Assembly (NCBI GenBank): GCA_030584025.1
Contig: CP129487.1
Location: 3,687,001-3,751,000, forward strand
Length of the DNA: 64,000 bases
From: Cyclobacteriaceae bacterium
Lineage (GTDB): Bacteria; Bacteroidota; Bacteroidia; Cytophagales; Cyclobacteriaceae
Direction of reading: 5' to 3'
The translations under genes were made by a program, and so were the position numbers. Shown piece after piece: positions 17,044 to 25,873 of the stretch; the stretch's first letter is position 1; each line of letters begins with the position of its first letter. Under the pieces are notes generated by a model. It searched no databases and was not told where the DNA came from. It saw nothing but the letters and a program-made list of their open reading frames with translations.

Positions 17044-19479
17044 CTACATACTCTCTGCCACAAACACACGTTTCACCCGTTCACTTGTATTGGTTAAAAT
17101 TTCATAGGGAATGGTATTAATCCAGGCAGCAACCTCATCAACAGGAAGTCCCTCGCCAAAAACAATCACTTCATCACCTTCATGGGCATCAATTCCGGTA
17201 ACATCAACCATGGTCATGTCCATGCATACATTTCCAATAACCGGTGCGCGTTTGCCTTTTATCAACACTTGCCCTACCCCGCGACTAAACGCACGGTTAA
17301 ATCCATCGGCATAACCGATGGCAATAGTGGCCAACGTAATATCTGAATCAGCGACACCCCTTCGTCCATATCCAATGGTCTCTCCTTTCGGGATGTGCTT
17401 GATTTGGGATATGACTGTTTTAAGTGTTGCCACAGGCCTGAGTTTACTTAGCCCGGATACGGGGCTTGCTCCATACAATCCTATACCCAGGCGTACCATA
17501 TCAAATTGCCAGTCGGGAAAACGCATAATGCCCGATGTATTCAATACATGCAACAGGGGCTGAATGTTTAATGCCGTGGAAATTTTTTCGGCCATGTGAG
17601 TAAACCGATCAACCTGTTGGCTTGAAAATTCATCATGCGTCTTTTCATCAGCGCCTGCCAAATGGGTGAACATACTGGCAATATTCAAATTCGGGTTTTC
17701 CAAAAGGGTGGCAATCAATCCCTCAATTTCTGTCTCTTCAAATCCTAATCGATGCATACCCGTGTCCAGCTTCAGGTGAATGCTCATAGACTGGCCATTC
17801 AAAAACGCAATCAATTCATGCAGAACTTTAAAACTGTATACCTCAGGCTCCAGGTTGTTTTGTATCATGGCCTGAAAACCATCTGGTGATGGATTCATCA
17901 CCATGATGGGTATAGTGATGTTGTTTCTGCGAAGCTCAACACCTTCATCCGCATACGCAACACCCAGGTAGTTTACTTTGTGAAACTGCAAGACGTTGGC
18001 GATGTCAATGCTGCCACTTCCGTAGGCAAAAGCCTTTACCATCACCATTAACTTTGTACCAGGTTTTAGCCTTGCACGAAATTCATTCAGGTTATGTACG
18101 AGCGCTCCAAGGTTGATCTCCATCACAGTACCATGCACCTTCTTTTGAAGAGCCGCAACAATTTTCTCAAACTGAAACACGCGGGCTCCTTTAACCAGAA
18201 TCATCTCGTGTTGAAACCACTCGGGTTTCATGGATTCAAGAAACGCGTCAGTAGTTGCAAAGAATTTTGAATCTGCCTGAAAGAAATTTGCGTGTTGCGA
18301 AAGATGTTTACCAATGCCTATGAATTTTGATATTCCACTGGCGTTAATGGAAGTTGCAATACGCTTTACCAGTTCTTCACCAGCCAACCCAGACTCAAGA
18401 ATATCCGAAAGGATAATGGTTTTGGCTTGCTTTTGATGTTGGTTGCGTAAAAAATCAATGCTCATCTGAAGACCCGCCAAATCATTGTTGTACGTGTCGT
18501 CAATAAGTTGGCATTGGTTGATGCCTTCTTTCAACTCCAACCGCATAGGCACCGAGCGGAGTAATTTTACGCGTTGTTGAATAATGGTTGGGTCATACCC
18601 CAACTTTAACATGGCCACTACGCAGTGCAAGCCATTTTCAACAGATGCCGCATCTACAAAGGGAAACTGAATATCAAACTGCAGTTGTTTTTGCTTCCAG
18701 TTTATATTGAGGCTTCCGTCATTTCGCGTAACCTCAACATCCGCATGTTTCGAGCTTCCCCAGTTCAATGCAGGTATTTCGGTTTGTTTCACCGCATCAC
18801 CAATTTCGTGGTGATCGTAGCAATAAATCAGGGTTGACACCCGTGCAAACAAGTTGAGTTTTTCTCTGATCTTCTCGGTGCGATTTGCGAAATTTTCATC
18901 GTGTGCAGATCCGATCGTGGTGAATATGCCTAACGATGGATTGATTATTTCACGGAGGTTATTCATCTCTCCCGGAAAGGAAACGCCTGCTTCAAAAATT
19001 CCAAGTTGATGATGTGGCTGCATATGCCACACCGAAAGGGGCACACCGATTTGTGAGTTATAGCTTCCCGGGTTTTTAACAATGGTGTATTCGTGAGCGA
19101 GCAACTGATATAGCCATTCTTTAACGATGGTCTTGCCGTTGCTTCCTGTAATGCCAATAACCGGTATCGAAAATTTTTTGCGGTGGTGTGCGACAATTTT
19201 CTGCAACGCACCTACCGTTGATTCCACCTGCAAGATGTTGGCCTGAGGCAAATTCCGGGTTGGATAGTTTCGTTCAACAATAAACTGATATACGCCCGAT
19301 TCGTAGAGCGAGCGGATGTAATCGTGTCCATCATGCCTGTCGCCTGCAATAGCAAAAAAGCAAGCGCCTTCATGCACCACCGGTTTCCGGCTGTCGGTAA
19401 GCAAATGCACCAGTGGCCGATCCGCTGAAAGCTGCAAAAGTTTTCCGCCTGTAATTTCGGGTAATGCTGAAAAATTCAT
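17044..19479 (-). CDS. murF-alr: Bifunctional UDP-MurNAc-tripeptide:D-Ala-D-Ala ligase / alanine racemase
   Basis: An 811-aa fusion of two peptidoglycan enzymes. Residues 1 to about 440 are MurF: substrate domain with LLTDSRK, ATP loop GITGSNGKT (109-117), and IDDTYNNDLAGLQMS. Residues about 450-811 are alanine racemase: N-terminal barrel with the PLP-lysine motif VKAFAYGSG, then LDTGMHRLGF, the GYADGFNR motif, and GNVCMDMTMVDVT. The fusion is a known Bacteroidetes arrangement and pairs D-alanine supply with its use. The PLP motif reads AFAYGSG rather than the usual ANAYGHG. csaA ends 2 bases upstream. Confidence 0.95.
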   Translation of the reverse strand: MNFSALPEITGGKLLQLSADRPLVHLLTDSRKPVVHEGACFFAIAGDRHDGHDYIRSLYESGVYQFIVERNYPTRNLPQANILQVESTVGALQKIVAHHRKKFSIPVIGITGSNGKTIVKEWLYQLLAHEYTIVKNPGSYNSQIGVPLSVWHMQPHHQLGIFEAGVSFPGEMNNLREIINPSLGIFTTIGSAHDENFANRTEKIREKLNLFARVSTLIYCYDHHEIGDAVKQTEIPALNWGSSKHADVEVTRNDGSLNINWKQKQLQFDIQFPFVDAASVENGLHCVVAMLKLGYDPTIIQQRVKLLRSVPMRLELKEGINQCQLIDDTYNNDLAGLQMSIDFLRNQHQKQAKTIILSDILESGLAGEELVKRIATSINASGISKFIGIGKHLSQHANFFQADSKFFATTDAFLESMKPEWFQHEMILVKGARVFQFEKIVAALQKKVHGTVMEINLGALVHNLNEFRARLKPGTKLMVMVKAFAYGSGSIDIANVLQFHKVNYLGVAYADEGVELRRNNITIPIMVMNPSPDGFQAMIQNNLEPEVYSFKVLHELIAFLNGQSMSIHLKLDTGMHRLGFEETEIEGLIATLLENPNLNIASMFTHLAGADEKTHDEFSSQQVDRFTHMAEKISTALNIQPLLHVLNTSGIMRFPDWQFDMVRLGIGLYGASPVSGLSKLRPVATLKTVISQIKHIPKGETIGYGRRGVADSDITLATIAIGYADGFNRAFSRGVGQVLIKGKRAPVIGNVCMDMTMVDVTGIDAHEGDEVIVFGEGLPVDEVAAWINTIPYEILTNTSERVKRVFVAESM

Positions 19480-19481
19480 GA

Positions 19482-19814
19482 TTAAAAAAGACGGGCTCCG
19501 TTGGGCACCTCACCATCTGTAGTACAAAGAACAATACGGTTGTTGGAATCCGGAAAACCCGTAACCAAAACTTCCGACATAAAATTTCCTATTTGCTTTT
19601 CCGGAAAGTTCACCACACAGACAACACGCTTGCCAATCAACGTTTCGGGGGTATATAAATCGGTAATCTGGGCGCTTGATTTTTTGATACCCAAATCTCC
19701 CAAATCAACCCAGATTTTTATGGCTGGTTTACGGGCCCCCTCAAAATTTTCTGCCCGCACCACGGTACCCACCCGAATGTCTACTTTTTCAAAATCCTGC
19801 CAGGAAATGCTCAT
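19482..19814 (-). CDS. csaA: CsaA-type tRNA-binding protein
   Basis: A 110-aa OB-fold protein of the tRNA-binding domain family, which acts as a dimeric export-related chaperone in Bacillus and resembles the C-terminus of methionyl-tRNA synthetase. Key features are FEKVDIRVGTVVRAENFEGARKPAIK, the YTPETLIGKRVVCVVNFPEKQIGNFMSEVLVTG core and the closing PNGARLF. Full length for the family. It is the first gene of a likely csaA-murF/alr unit. Confidence 0.9.
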   Translation of the reverse strand: MSISWQDFEKVDIRVGTVVRAENFEGARKPAIKIWVDLGDLGIKKSSAQITDLYTPETLIGKRVVCVVNFPEKQIGNFMSEVLVTGFPDSNNRIVLCTTDGEVPNGARLF

Positions 19815-19957
19815 AATGCCCTAAAAATATGGGTAATAATGCCTGTTTGTCTATTTTAACCCAAGATTTGTCTAATAAAGGCAATTCTCACCAAACGAAA
19901 TTTCTACCTTTCCTGAAACAAGAAGCAATTGTTTTGCGTTTGTACAACATTACGCGT

Positions 19958-20329
19958 ATGAAAATCCGCACCAACCTGACCGCTTTCCTATCCGTGCTGG
20001 GCATTTTTTGCTTCAGTTTTGCCTTTGGGCAGGATGATCGTTTGCCTGATCTGGATTATGGTGCCGGAAACAACAGGGAGAATCGCGTTGAGCCATCACC
20101 GGATGGTCTTAGCGATGTTGAGGTTAAAAATCAGAGGAATACCACAACTCCTTCAAATAATTCAGGTACATCTTCCCCTGCTATTCCCCGCGATACCACA
20201 GAAGAAGTAAAGCCAGCCTCAAAAAAACCGGAATCCAAGCCAAAAACTGATCAGGACGAATCCGTGCTTAATTTCAATTTCCTGTATTATCTCATTGAGC
20301 GCTTCAAGCTCTCCGATATTGTCGACTGA
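19958..20329 (+). CDS. Small secreted protein, unknown function
   Basis: A 123-aa protein from ATG 19958; the frame is open further upstream but the signal peptide (FLSVLGIFCFSFAFGQ) begins here. The middle is low-complexity and polar (TTPSNNSGTSSP, then a Lys/Pro/Glu-rich stretch), probably disordered. The end, SVLNFNFLYYLIERFKLSDIVD, is hydrophobic and looks like the conserved part. No enzyme signature. It may be a tethering or docking peptide. A 77-base gap separates it from the TonB receptor. Confidence 0.6.
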   Translation: MKIRTNLTAFLSVLGIFCFSFAFGQDDRLPDLDYGAGNNRENRVEPSPDGLSDVEVKNQRNTTTPSNNSGTSSPAIPRDTTEEVKPASKKPESKPKTDQDESVLNFNFLYYLIERFKLSDIVD

Positions 20330-20379
20330 TTTAAAATAAAAAGAACCATTTAGTCAAACTCTATTATCGTTTCCATGAT

Positions 20380-20404
20380 TATATTTGCAACCTTGTTGCA
20401 AATA
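20380..20404 (+). promoter_or_regulatory. Promoter -7 box overlapped by a perfect 10-3-10 palindromic operator
   Basis: TATATTTG (20380-20387) fits the Bacteroidetes -7 box. Overlapping it is TATTTGCAAC (20382-20391), spacer CTT, and its exact complement GTTGCAAATA (20395-20404). The 23-base dyad ends 2 bases before the TTG start of the TonB receptor, so a dimeric repressor bound here would block transcription start. Size and position resemble Fur/Zur-type boxes; the bound regulator is not known. Confidence 0.6.
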
Positions 20405-20406
20405 GT

Positions 20407-22794
20407 TTGAAACGCTCCTGGATCATACTCGTCATACTTATAACCGTGCTTTTGCAGCCCGCAAGAAGTCAGGATAACTGCACGCTAAAACTTTCCGGCA
20501 TGGTTCGCGATAGTGATGGACAAGCTATGCCTGGAGCAACGGTTATGCTAAATGGAGACGGCACTGTAACCGATGCGCAAGGATTTTTTGTGTTCAAAAA
20601 CCTGTGCGCAAACACGTACAACCTTTCTGTAAAGTTTGTTGGGTTCCTGCCTTATGAATCCCATATCGAGCTAACCAAAAACCAACAGGTTTCCATCACA
20701 CTGCGCGAAGATGTTACAGAACTCAGCAGTATTGAAGTTGTTGGTCAGCAAACCCGTTCGGCCATCAGCAATACATCGGTTAGCCTTACTGAACATGACC
20801 TGGATCATCAGCATGGAAAATCGCTTGGTGAAAGTTTAAAAACGGTGGCCGGAGTAAATGCCTTGCAGGTTGGGCCAGCCATTTTCAAACCCGTTATTCA
20901 TGGTTTACACAGCCAGCGCATTCTCATTCTGAACAACGGAATCCGCCAGGAAGGACAGCAGTGGGGTATTGAACATGCACCGGAAATTGATCCGTTCATT
21001 GCATCTGAAATTACAGTGGTGAAAGGCGCAGAGGCTGTACGCTATGGCGCTGATGCCATTGGTGGCACTATCATTATCAATCCTCCATCGCTTCATAACA
21101 AGGCACACGCATTTGGGGGTGAAATCAACACCGGATTTATGAGTAACAGCCGCATGACTTTTTTGTCGGGCATGGTGGAAGGCGAACTAAACAAATCCAA
21201 TCCGTGGAGTTGGCGATTACAGGGAACAGCCAAGCGTGGCGGAGATTTCATGGCACGGGATTATGTGCTTTCAAACACGGGTGTGCGCGAACTTGATTTT
21301 TCAGGAAGTCTTGGATACAAAGGTGATAACCGCTCCCTGGAAATCTTCATGAGCAGTTTCAATTCAACAATTGGCATATTGCGCGCTGCACATACCGGAA
21401 ACCAAAACGATCTCCAATCGTCCATTGAAAATGGAGAGCCCTGGTATGTTGCTCCGTTCTCATACGACATCAACAATCCAAAGCAAAAGATCAATCATCA
21501 GTTGCTGAAAATTCAGGCTTCTCAAAAAATTAAAGGAGTAGGAGAGCTTAAGGTGCTCTACGGGGGACAATACAATCAGCGCAGGGAATTTGATATTCGA
21601 AGAGGCGGGCGAAGCGAACGACCAGCGTTGTTTATGAAACTCTTCACCAACGTGTTGGATGTGTCGTTAGATCACGATCACCCGCGGCACTCCGGTAGCA
21701 TTGGTATAAATGCAACCTACAAACAGAACATTAACGAAACTGGAGAAACGGGTATACGTCCGATGATTCCGGATTACCGGCTCTTTTCATCTGGACTGTT
21801 TCTTATTGAAAAAGTAAGAAAGCGAAACTGGTTGTTTGAAGCAGGGGCACGGTATGATTACCAACACCTAAATGTTCTTGCCTTCACAACCACTAACGAC
21901 TTAGTGAAACCATCTTTCAATTTTCACTACCTGTCCGGGTCGCTGGGTGCCACGTATTACATTAGTCCGCAAGCAAGGTTAAACACGCATCTTGGCGTTT
22001 CATCACGGCCACCACATGTTAGTGAATTATACAGCGAGGGGCTTCACCACGGCACCGCAGCTATTGAAGAGGGTCTAATGCGCCCAAATGGTGAGTTGCT
22101 AACTGATCAGACACTCATAAAAAAAGAAATGAGCACCAAGTGGATCACTTCTTTACAACTAGGTGGAGAACGCTTGTCGGCTGATTTTTCGGTGTATGTA
22201 AATTCAATTGATAATTATGTTTTTCTACGGCCTGTTGGTTCGCGGTTAACCATCCGCGGCTATTTTTCGGTATGGCAATATGAGCAAACCGATGCCATGC
22301 TAAAGGGACTTGATGTCTCCCTAAATTGGCATCCCGTTCAAAAAATTAAATACACAGGCAAATTCTCTTACGTTCGAGGTGAGGATGTCACGCGCAATGA
22401 TGTGTTAATATTTATTCCGCCAATTGCAATTGAGAATGCTTTGACCTACACCACCGATGTAGGTAAACTGAAAGATTTTTTTGTGCAAGCAAGTATTCCC
22501 GTTGTACTCAAACAAAACCGCGCGCCCATTACAGTTTATCCGGAGGACATTCCTGACTATACGGGTGAGCGTGTATATGATATTGCACCTGCTCCAGCTG
22601 GTTACACGCTGGTAAATGTGGAGATGGGATTTAAAGTGCCTGTTAAAGAAAATACATTATCGATAAGTATGGCTGGTGAAAACCTGGGGAACGCCAGCTA
22701 CCGCAACTACATGAACCGCCTGCGTTACTTTGCCGATGATGTTGGTCGAACTTTTATTATCCGCTTGAATTATAATTTTCATTCACATAACTAA
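20407..22794 (+). CDS. TonB-dependent receptor with N-terminal carboxypeptidase-like domain
   Basis: A 795-aa outer-membrane receptor. Signal peptide (WIILVILITVLLQPARSQ), a carboxypeptidase-regulatory-like beta domain at about 28-105 (GMVRDSDGQAMPGATVML), a plug at about 115-230 (LGESLKTVAGVNALQ, VIHGLHSQRILILNNGI, VVKGAEAVRYGADAIGGTI) and a beta-barrel ending in the aromatic TFIIRLNYNF region. His/Asp clusters (EHDLDHQHGK, LDHDHPRHSG, GLHHG) suggest a metal ligand such as zinc, as in ZnuD-type receptors; this is inference. The start is a TTG just after a perfect palindrome on the promoter. A partner lipoprotein gene follows by 14 bases. Confidence 0.92.
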   Translation: MKRSWIILVILITVLLQPARSQDNCTLKLSGMVRDSDGQAMPGATVMLNGDGTVTDAQGFFVFKNLCANTYNLSVKFVGFLPYESHIELTKNQQVSITLREDVTELSSIEVVGQQTRSAISNTSVSLTEHDLDHQHGKSLGESLKTVAGVNALQVGPAIFKPVIHGLHSQRILILNNGIRQEGQQWGIEHAPEIDPFIASEITVVKGAEAVRYGADAIGGTIIINPPSLHNKAHAFGGEINTGFMSNSRMTFLSGMVEGELNKSNPWSWRLQGTAKRGGDFMARDYVLSNTGVRELDFSGSLGYKGDNRSLEIFMSSFNSTIGILRAAHTGNQNDLQSSIENGEPWYVAPFSYDINNPKQKINHQLLKIQASQKIKGVGELKVLYGGQYNQRREFDIRRGGRSERPALFMKLFTNVLDVSLDHDHPRHSGSIGINATYKQNINETGETGIRPMIPDYRLFSSGLFLIEKVRKRNWLFEAGARYDYQHLNVLAFTTTNDLVKPSFNFHYLSGSLGATYYISPQARLNTHLGVSSRPPHVSELYSEGLHHGTAAIEEGLMRPNGELLTDQTLIKKEMSTKWITSLQLGGERLSADFSVYVNSIDNYVFLRPVGSRLTIRGYFSVWQYEQTDAMLKGLDVSLNWHPVQKIKYTGKFSYVRGEDVTRNDVLIFIPPIAIENALTYTTDVGKLKDFFVQASIPVVLKQNRAPITVYPEDIPDYTGERVYDIAPAPAGYTLVNVEMGFKVPVKENTLSISMAGENLGNASYRNYMNRLRYFADDVGRTFIIRLNYNFHSHN

Positions 22795-22808
22795 AAACCA
22801 GATTACTT

Positions 22809-23393
22809 ATGAACACACAAAACCATTTAGTTACCCGTTGGCTGTCGAGGTTTTTTCTTGGCTCGTTTTTACTTGCAACATTGTTGCTGGTAAGCTGTGG
22901 CGATGATCCGGAACCTGCCAATGAAGAGGAGTTGATTACCACATTAACGCTAACATTAACGCCAACCGGAGGAGATCCGATTACTATGACCTTTAAGGAT
23001 CTGGATGGTGATGGTGCAGGTGTTCCGCAATACATTTATTCTACAGGAGGTGATGCCGCTGTGCTATCTGCATCAACAACATACACCGCTGAAATAACGC
23101 TGTTGAATGAATCTGTAAACCCCGCTGAAAATATTACTGAAGAAATAGAAGAAGAGGCTGATGAGCATCTTTTCTGCTTTACCGTAGGCGGTGGTGCAAA
23201 TATCGATTATTCATATGCTGATGAGGATGATAATGGTTTAGACGTAGGACTTACTACCATTTGGGAAACTGGAGCCGCCAGCACCGGAACCATTACCATT
23301 GTGCTTCGTCACCAACCGGGTACTAAGACTGGAGCTTGTCCAGGATCTGGTGAAACGGATATTGAAGTTACATTTAATGTAGCTATCCAATAA
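22809..23393 (+). CDS. Lipoprotein of the Bacteroidetes 'type 1 periplasmic binding fold' family, TonB-receptor partner
   Basis: A 194-aa lipoprotein (signal FLLATLLLVSC, Cys31) with a beta-rich body: repeated TLTLTLTPTGG, then TFKDLDGDGAG, YTAEITLLNESVNPAENITEEI, and an HLFCFTVGGGANIDYSYADEDDNG stretch. The pattern fits a small family seen directly after TonB receptors in Bacteroidetes and named loosely for a periplasmic-binding fold. It probably sits in the outer membrane and aids substrate capture by the receptor 14 bases upstream (inference). A strong terminator follows. Confidence 0.7.
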   Translation: MNTQNHLVTRWLSRFFLGSFLLATLLLVSCGDDPEPANEEELITTLTLTLTPTGGDPITMTFKDLDGDGAGVPQYIYSTGGDAAVLSASTTYTAEITLLNESVNPAENITEEIEEEADEHLFCFTVGGGANIDYSYADEDDNGLDVGLTTIWETGAASTGTITIVLRHQPGTKTGACPGSGETDIEVTFNVAIQ

Positions 23394-23400
23394 AAATAAA

Positions 23401-23430
23401 AAGCCCCTCGATTACTCGAGGGGCTTAATT
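23401..23430. terminator. Bidirectional rho-independent terminator
   Basis: AAGCCCCTCGA (23401-23411), loop TTAC, TCGAGGGGCTT (23416-23426): a perfect 11-bp GC-rich stem with an A-run before and a T-run after. It sits between the lipoprotein gene (plus) and the HisA-like gene (minus), and can end both. Confidence 0.92.
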
Positions 23431-23431
23431 T

Positions 23432-24175
23432 TTAAGATTCTTTCTTCACAAAGAACTGCTCCAAATCTTTCAGCTTCAAAACACCTTCGTAATAAGCTTT
23501 TCCGAAAATTACTCCGAACACACCCATTTCATTCAGGCGCTTAATGTCATCTACCCCGCGAATACCACCACTCGCCAACACACTTAATTCAGGAAAACGA
23601 TCGCGTATATTTTGATAAAACTCAAAGTTAGGGCCCTCCAATACGCCATCGCGCGATACATCGGTTGATTTTACATATTTCAACCCGCGTTCATGAAAAT
23701 ACTCCAGGTGTTCAAATAACGTTAACTCCGATTTGCGCTGCCACCCACGAAACAACAAGTTCATGCTTTTCACATCGGTAACATCTGCTCCAAGCGTAAT
23801 TTTTTCACGACCGAAGGATACAATCCACGAAGCAAACAACTCCTGATTGGTTACGGCAATACTCGAAGCGGTAATGTAATCGGCACCAGCCTCGTAGGCT
23901 TTACTGATGTCTCCGTCTGTTGAAATGCCCCCAGTGAAATCAATTTTAAGATCGGTATAGGCCGATACCTGTTCAATGATGTGATAGTTTACAGGAGAGC
24001 CTCGTTCCGCGCCATCCAAATCAACCAGGTGAACCACTTCAATGCCGTGGTCTTCAAAACGCTTGGCCAGGTCGAGTGGATTTTCATCATACGCCTTTTC
24101 ACTGGAAGGATCTCCCTTCCGCATTCTTACAACACGTCCTTTTCGTATGGCTATGGATGGAATTACCTGGATCAT
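23432..24175 (-). CDS. HisA-like (ProFAR isomerase family) protein with altered active site
   Basis: A 247-aa TIM-barrel protein of the HisA/HisF family. Family marks include VVHLVDLDGAERGSPVNY, DFTGGIST, the second-half KSTDVSRDGVLEGPN, and LASGGIRGVDDI. HisA isomerises ProFAR in histidine synthesis with two aspartates. Here the first, in the N-terminal P-A-I-D motif, is replaced: the sequence reads IPSIAIRKG with Ala9 in its place, while the second (Asp131 in LGADVTD) is kept. The phosphate motif GGGIR is also changed to TGGIST. No other his gene is nearby. It may be a paralogue with another role or reduced activity. Confidence 0.8.
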   Translation of the reverse strand: MIQVIPSIAIRKGRVVRMRKGDPSSEKAYDENPLDLAKRFEDHGIEVVHLVDLDGAERGSPVNYHIIEQVSAYTDLKIDFTGGISTDGDISKAYEAGADYITASSIAVTNQELFASWIVSFGREKITLGADVTDVKSMNLLFRGWQRKSELTLFEHLEYFHERGLKYVKSTDVSRDGVLEGPNFEFYQNIRDRFPELSVLASGGIRGVDDIKRLNEMGVFGVIFGKAYYEGVLKLKDLEQFFVKKES

Positions 24176-24295
24176 TGCTTTATTAACCGAGCGGCTAAAT
24201 TATCACTTACCCGTGAAAATTCCATCAGGTTGAAAATAATAAGAACGCGGTGTCTGGCAGCCTATTTGCCAACCTAATGCATTAACTTTAGCTTC

Positions 24296-25870
24296 ATGAA
24301 CAGGATTATTCTTCTCCTTATTGCCTTTATTCCCACATTGGATGGTTTCGGCCAGGCCGCGGTGCGCAGGCTTCCGCAAAACATCAACAGGCCAACTATC
24401 AATCTTTCAGCCCCTTTTATAAGTTTAGACGGCAGCACCCTGCTATTTACATCGGATTACAATGGAGAATATGAACCCGCTGTTTTTTTGGCCAAAAAAG
24501 AGGGTGCCAACTGGACGGAGCCAAAAGAACTTGCCAAGCACATAAATGCAAAGCTAAATTTTCAAAAAAGCTATACCCTCAGTGCCGATGGTGAAACGCT
24601 TTACCTCACCAGCATAAAATCAGGGGGAGTAGGCGGTTATGATATTTGGGCAGGTAAAGTAACGGGTACATCGTGGAGCGACTTTCAAAACATGTATGCC
24701 CCTATCAACTCCAAACTTCATGAGGGCACGCCCACATTCTCACCCGATGGCATGACCATGTATTTTATGCGATGTCAGAAAATGGATTTACGGGGAGCAC
24801 AAGGATGCAAAATTATGGTTGCCCAGAAAGGAGCCAATGGCCTTTGGCAAGAACCTGAAGAACTTCCCGCCAACATCAATACCGGCAACTCACAAACGCC
24901 CCGCATTTCTGCTGATGGAAATGTTTTAATCTTTGCTTCCAATGCGATTTCTCCAGGTAAAGGAGGCTATGACTTGTATGTAAGTAAAAAAATCAATGAT
25001 CGATGGACGGATCCGCAACCATTGGATTTTGTAAACACTCCCGGTAACGATCAGTTTGTCAGCTCAATTTCAAATGGTCGCTACTTGCTAAAGGATGCTC
25101 CGGGCAGGTTCAAAACAGAGTTGGTTGAATTTCTTGTTCCGGAACAATGGCGCCCAAAAGCCGTGATGAAACTTGAAGGGCAGATTACCGATGCAGATGG
25201 CAAACCGCTATCGGCCTATATTTCGGTAGAAGATTTGAATACCCGCTCGCGCTTCTTTACGGGAAGGCCCGATAAAAACGGGTATTACTTTTTATACCTG
25301 ACAGAAGGAACCCGGTACGAACTTTCTGTTGATCCGGAGCAAGGTCATTACACATTTTTCTCCCGGATATTTGACATGACAGAAGAAGAAAGCCCGTTGG
25401 TGCAAAAAGTTGACGTTGCACTAAAGCCGGTTTCTGCCGGAGATGTTGTGGAGCTTGAAGGTCTGGAGTTTGAACCGAACTCGGCCGTACTCAACGATGT
25501 TGGAAATGAAACCAGAAGGCTTGTACGTCTCATGAAGAGTGTGCCTGACAGATCGTTTGAGCTTCAGCTTGAGTTTGAAGGTTACACGGAAGATTCCGTT
25601 CAATCTGATCCAGACTTAACTGAAATTCGTATCGATACCATCATCTACCAAATACAGGATATTGATACACTCGGTCAGCTCTACTCACGCGACAGCACGA
25701 TTGTAGAAACTACCTATCACAACAACCGAACCGATCAACAGGCACAGGCAGTGTTACAGGCTTTAATAGCTCAGGGCATTGAACCTGCGAGGTTAAGCTA
25801 TACTGTTTCCTTGCAAGCGGGTGTATTGCCTGAAAAAAGAAGAACACGATTAAGGTTACTGATTAAGTAA
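24296..25870 (+). CDS. PD40-repeat outer-membrane protein with degenerate OmpA-like C-terminus
   Basis: A 524-aa exported protein (signal LLLIAFIPTLDGFGQ). Residues about 30-275 are PD40/WD40-like blades (SLDGSTLLFTSDYNGEYEP, SADGETLYLTSIKSGGVGGYDIW, SPDGMTMYFMRC, SADGNVLIFASN). Residues about 285-370 form a carboxypeptidase-regulatory-like domain (GQITDADGKPLSAYISV). The C-terminal 130 residues look like a worn OmpA-like domain: LEGLEFEPNSAVLND, FEGYTED, then ALIAQGIEPARLSY and RRTRLRLLIK, but the usual peptidoglycan-binding Asp/Arg block is poor. Role probably structural, at the cell surface or periplasm. Confidence 0.8.
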   Translation: MNRIILLLIAFIPTLDGFGQAAVRRLPQNINRPTINLSAPFISLDGSTLLFTSDYNGEYEPAVFLAKKEGANWTEPKELAKHINAKLNFQKSYTLSADGETLYLTSIKSGGVGGYDIWAGKVTGTSWSDFQNMYAPINSKLHEGTPTFSPDGMTMYFMRCQKMDLRGAQGCKIMVAQKGANGLWQEPEELPANINTGNSQTPRISADGNVLIFASNAISPGKGGYDLYVSKKINDRWTDPQPLDFVNTPGNDQFVSSISNGRYLLKDAPGRFKTELVEFLVPEQWRPKAVMKLEGQITDADGKPLSAYISVEDLNTRSRFFTGRPDKNGYYFLYLTEGTRYELSVDPEQGHYTFFSRIFDMTEEESPLVQKVDVALKPVSAGDVVELEGLEFEPNSAVLNDVGNETRRLVRLMKSVPDRSFELQLEFEGYTEDSVQSDPDLTEIRIDTIIYQIQDIDTLGQLYSRDSTIVETTYHNNRTDQQAQAVLQALIAQGIEPARLSYTVSLQAGVLPEKRRTRLRLLIK

Positions 25871-25873
25871 ATG

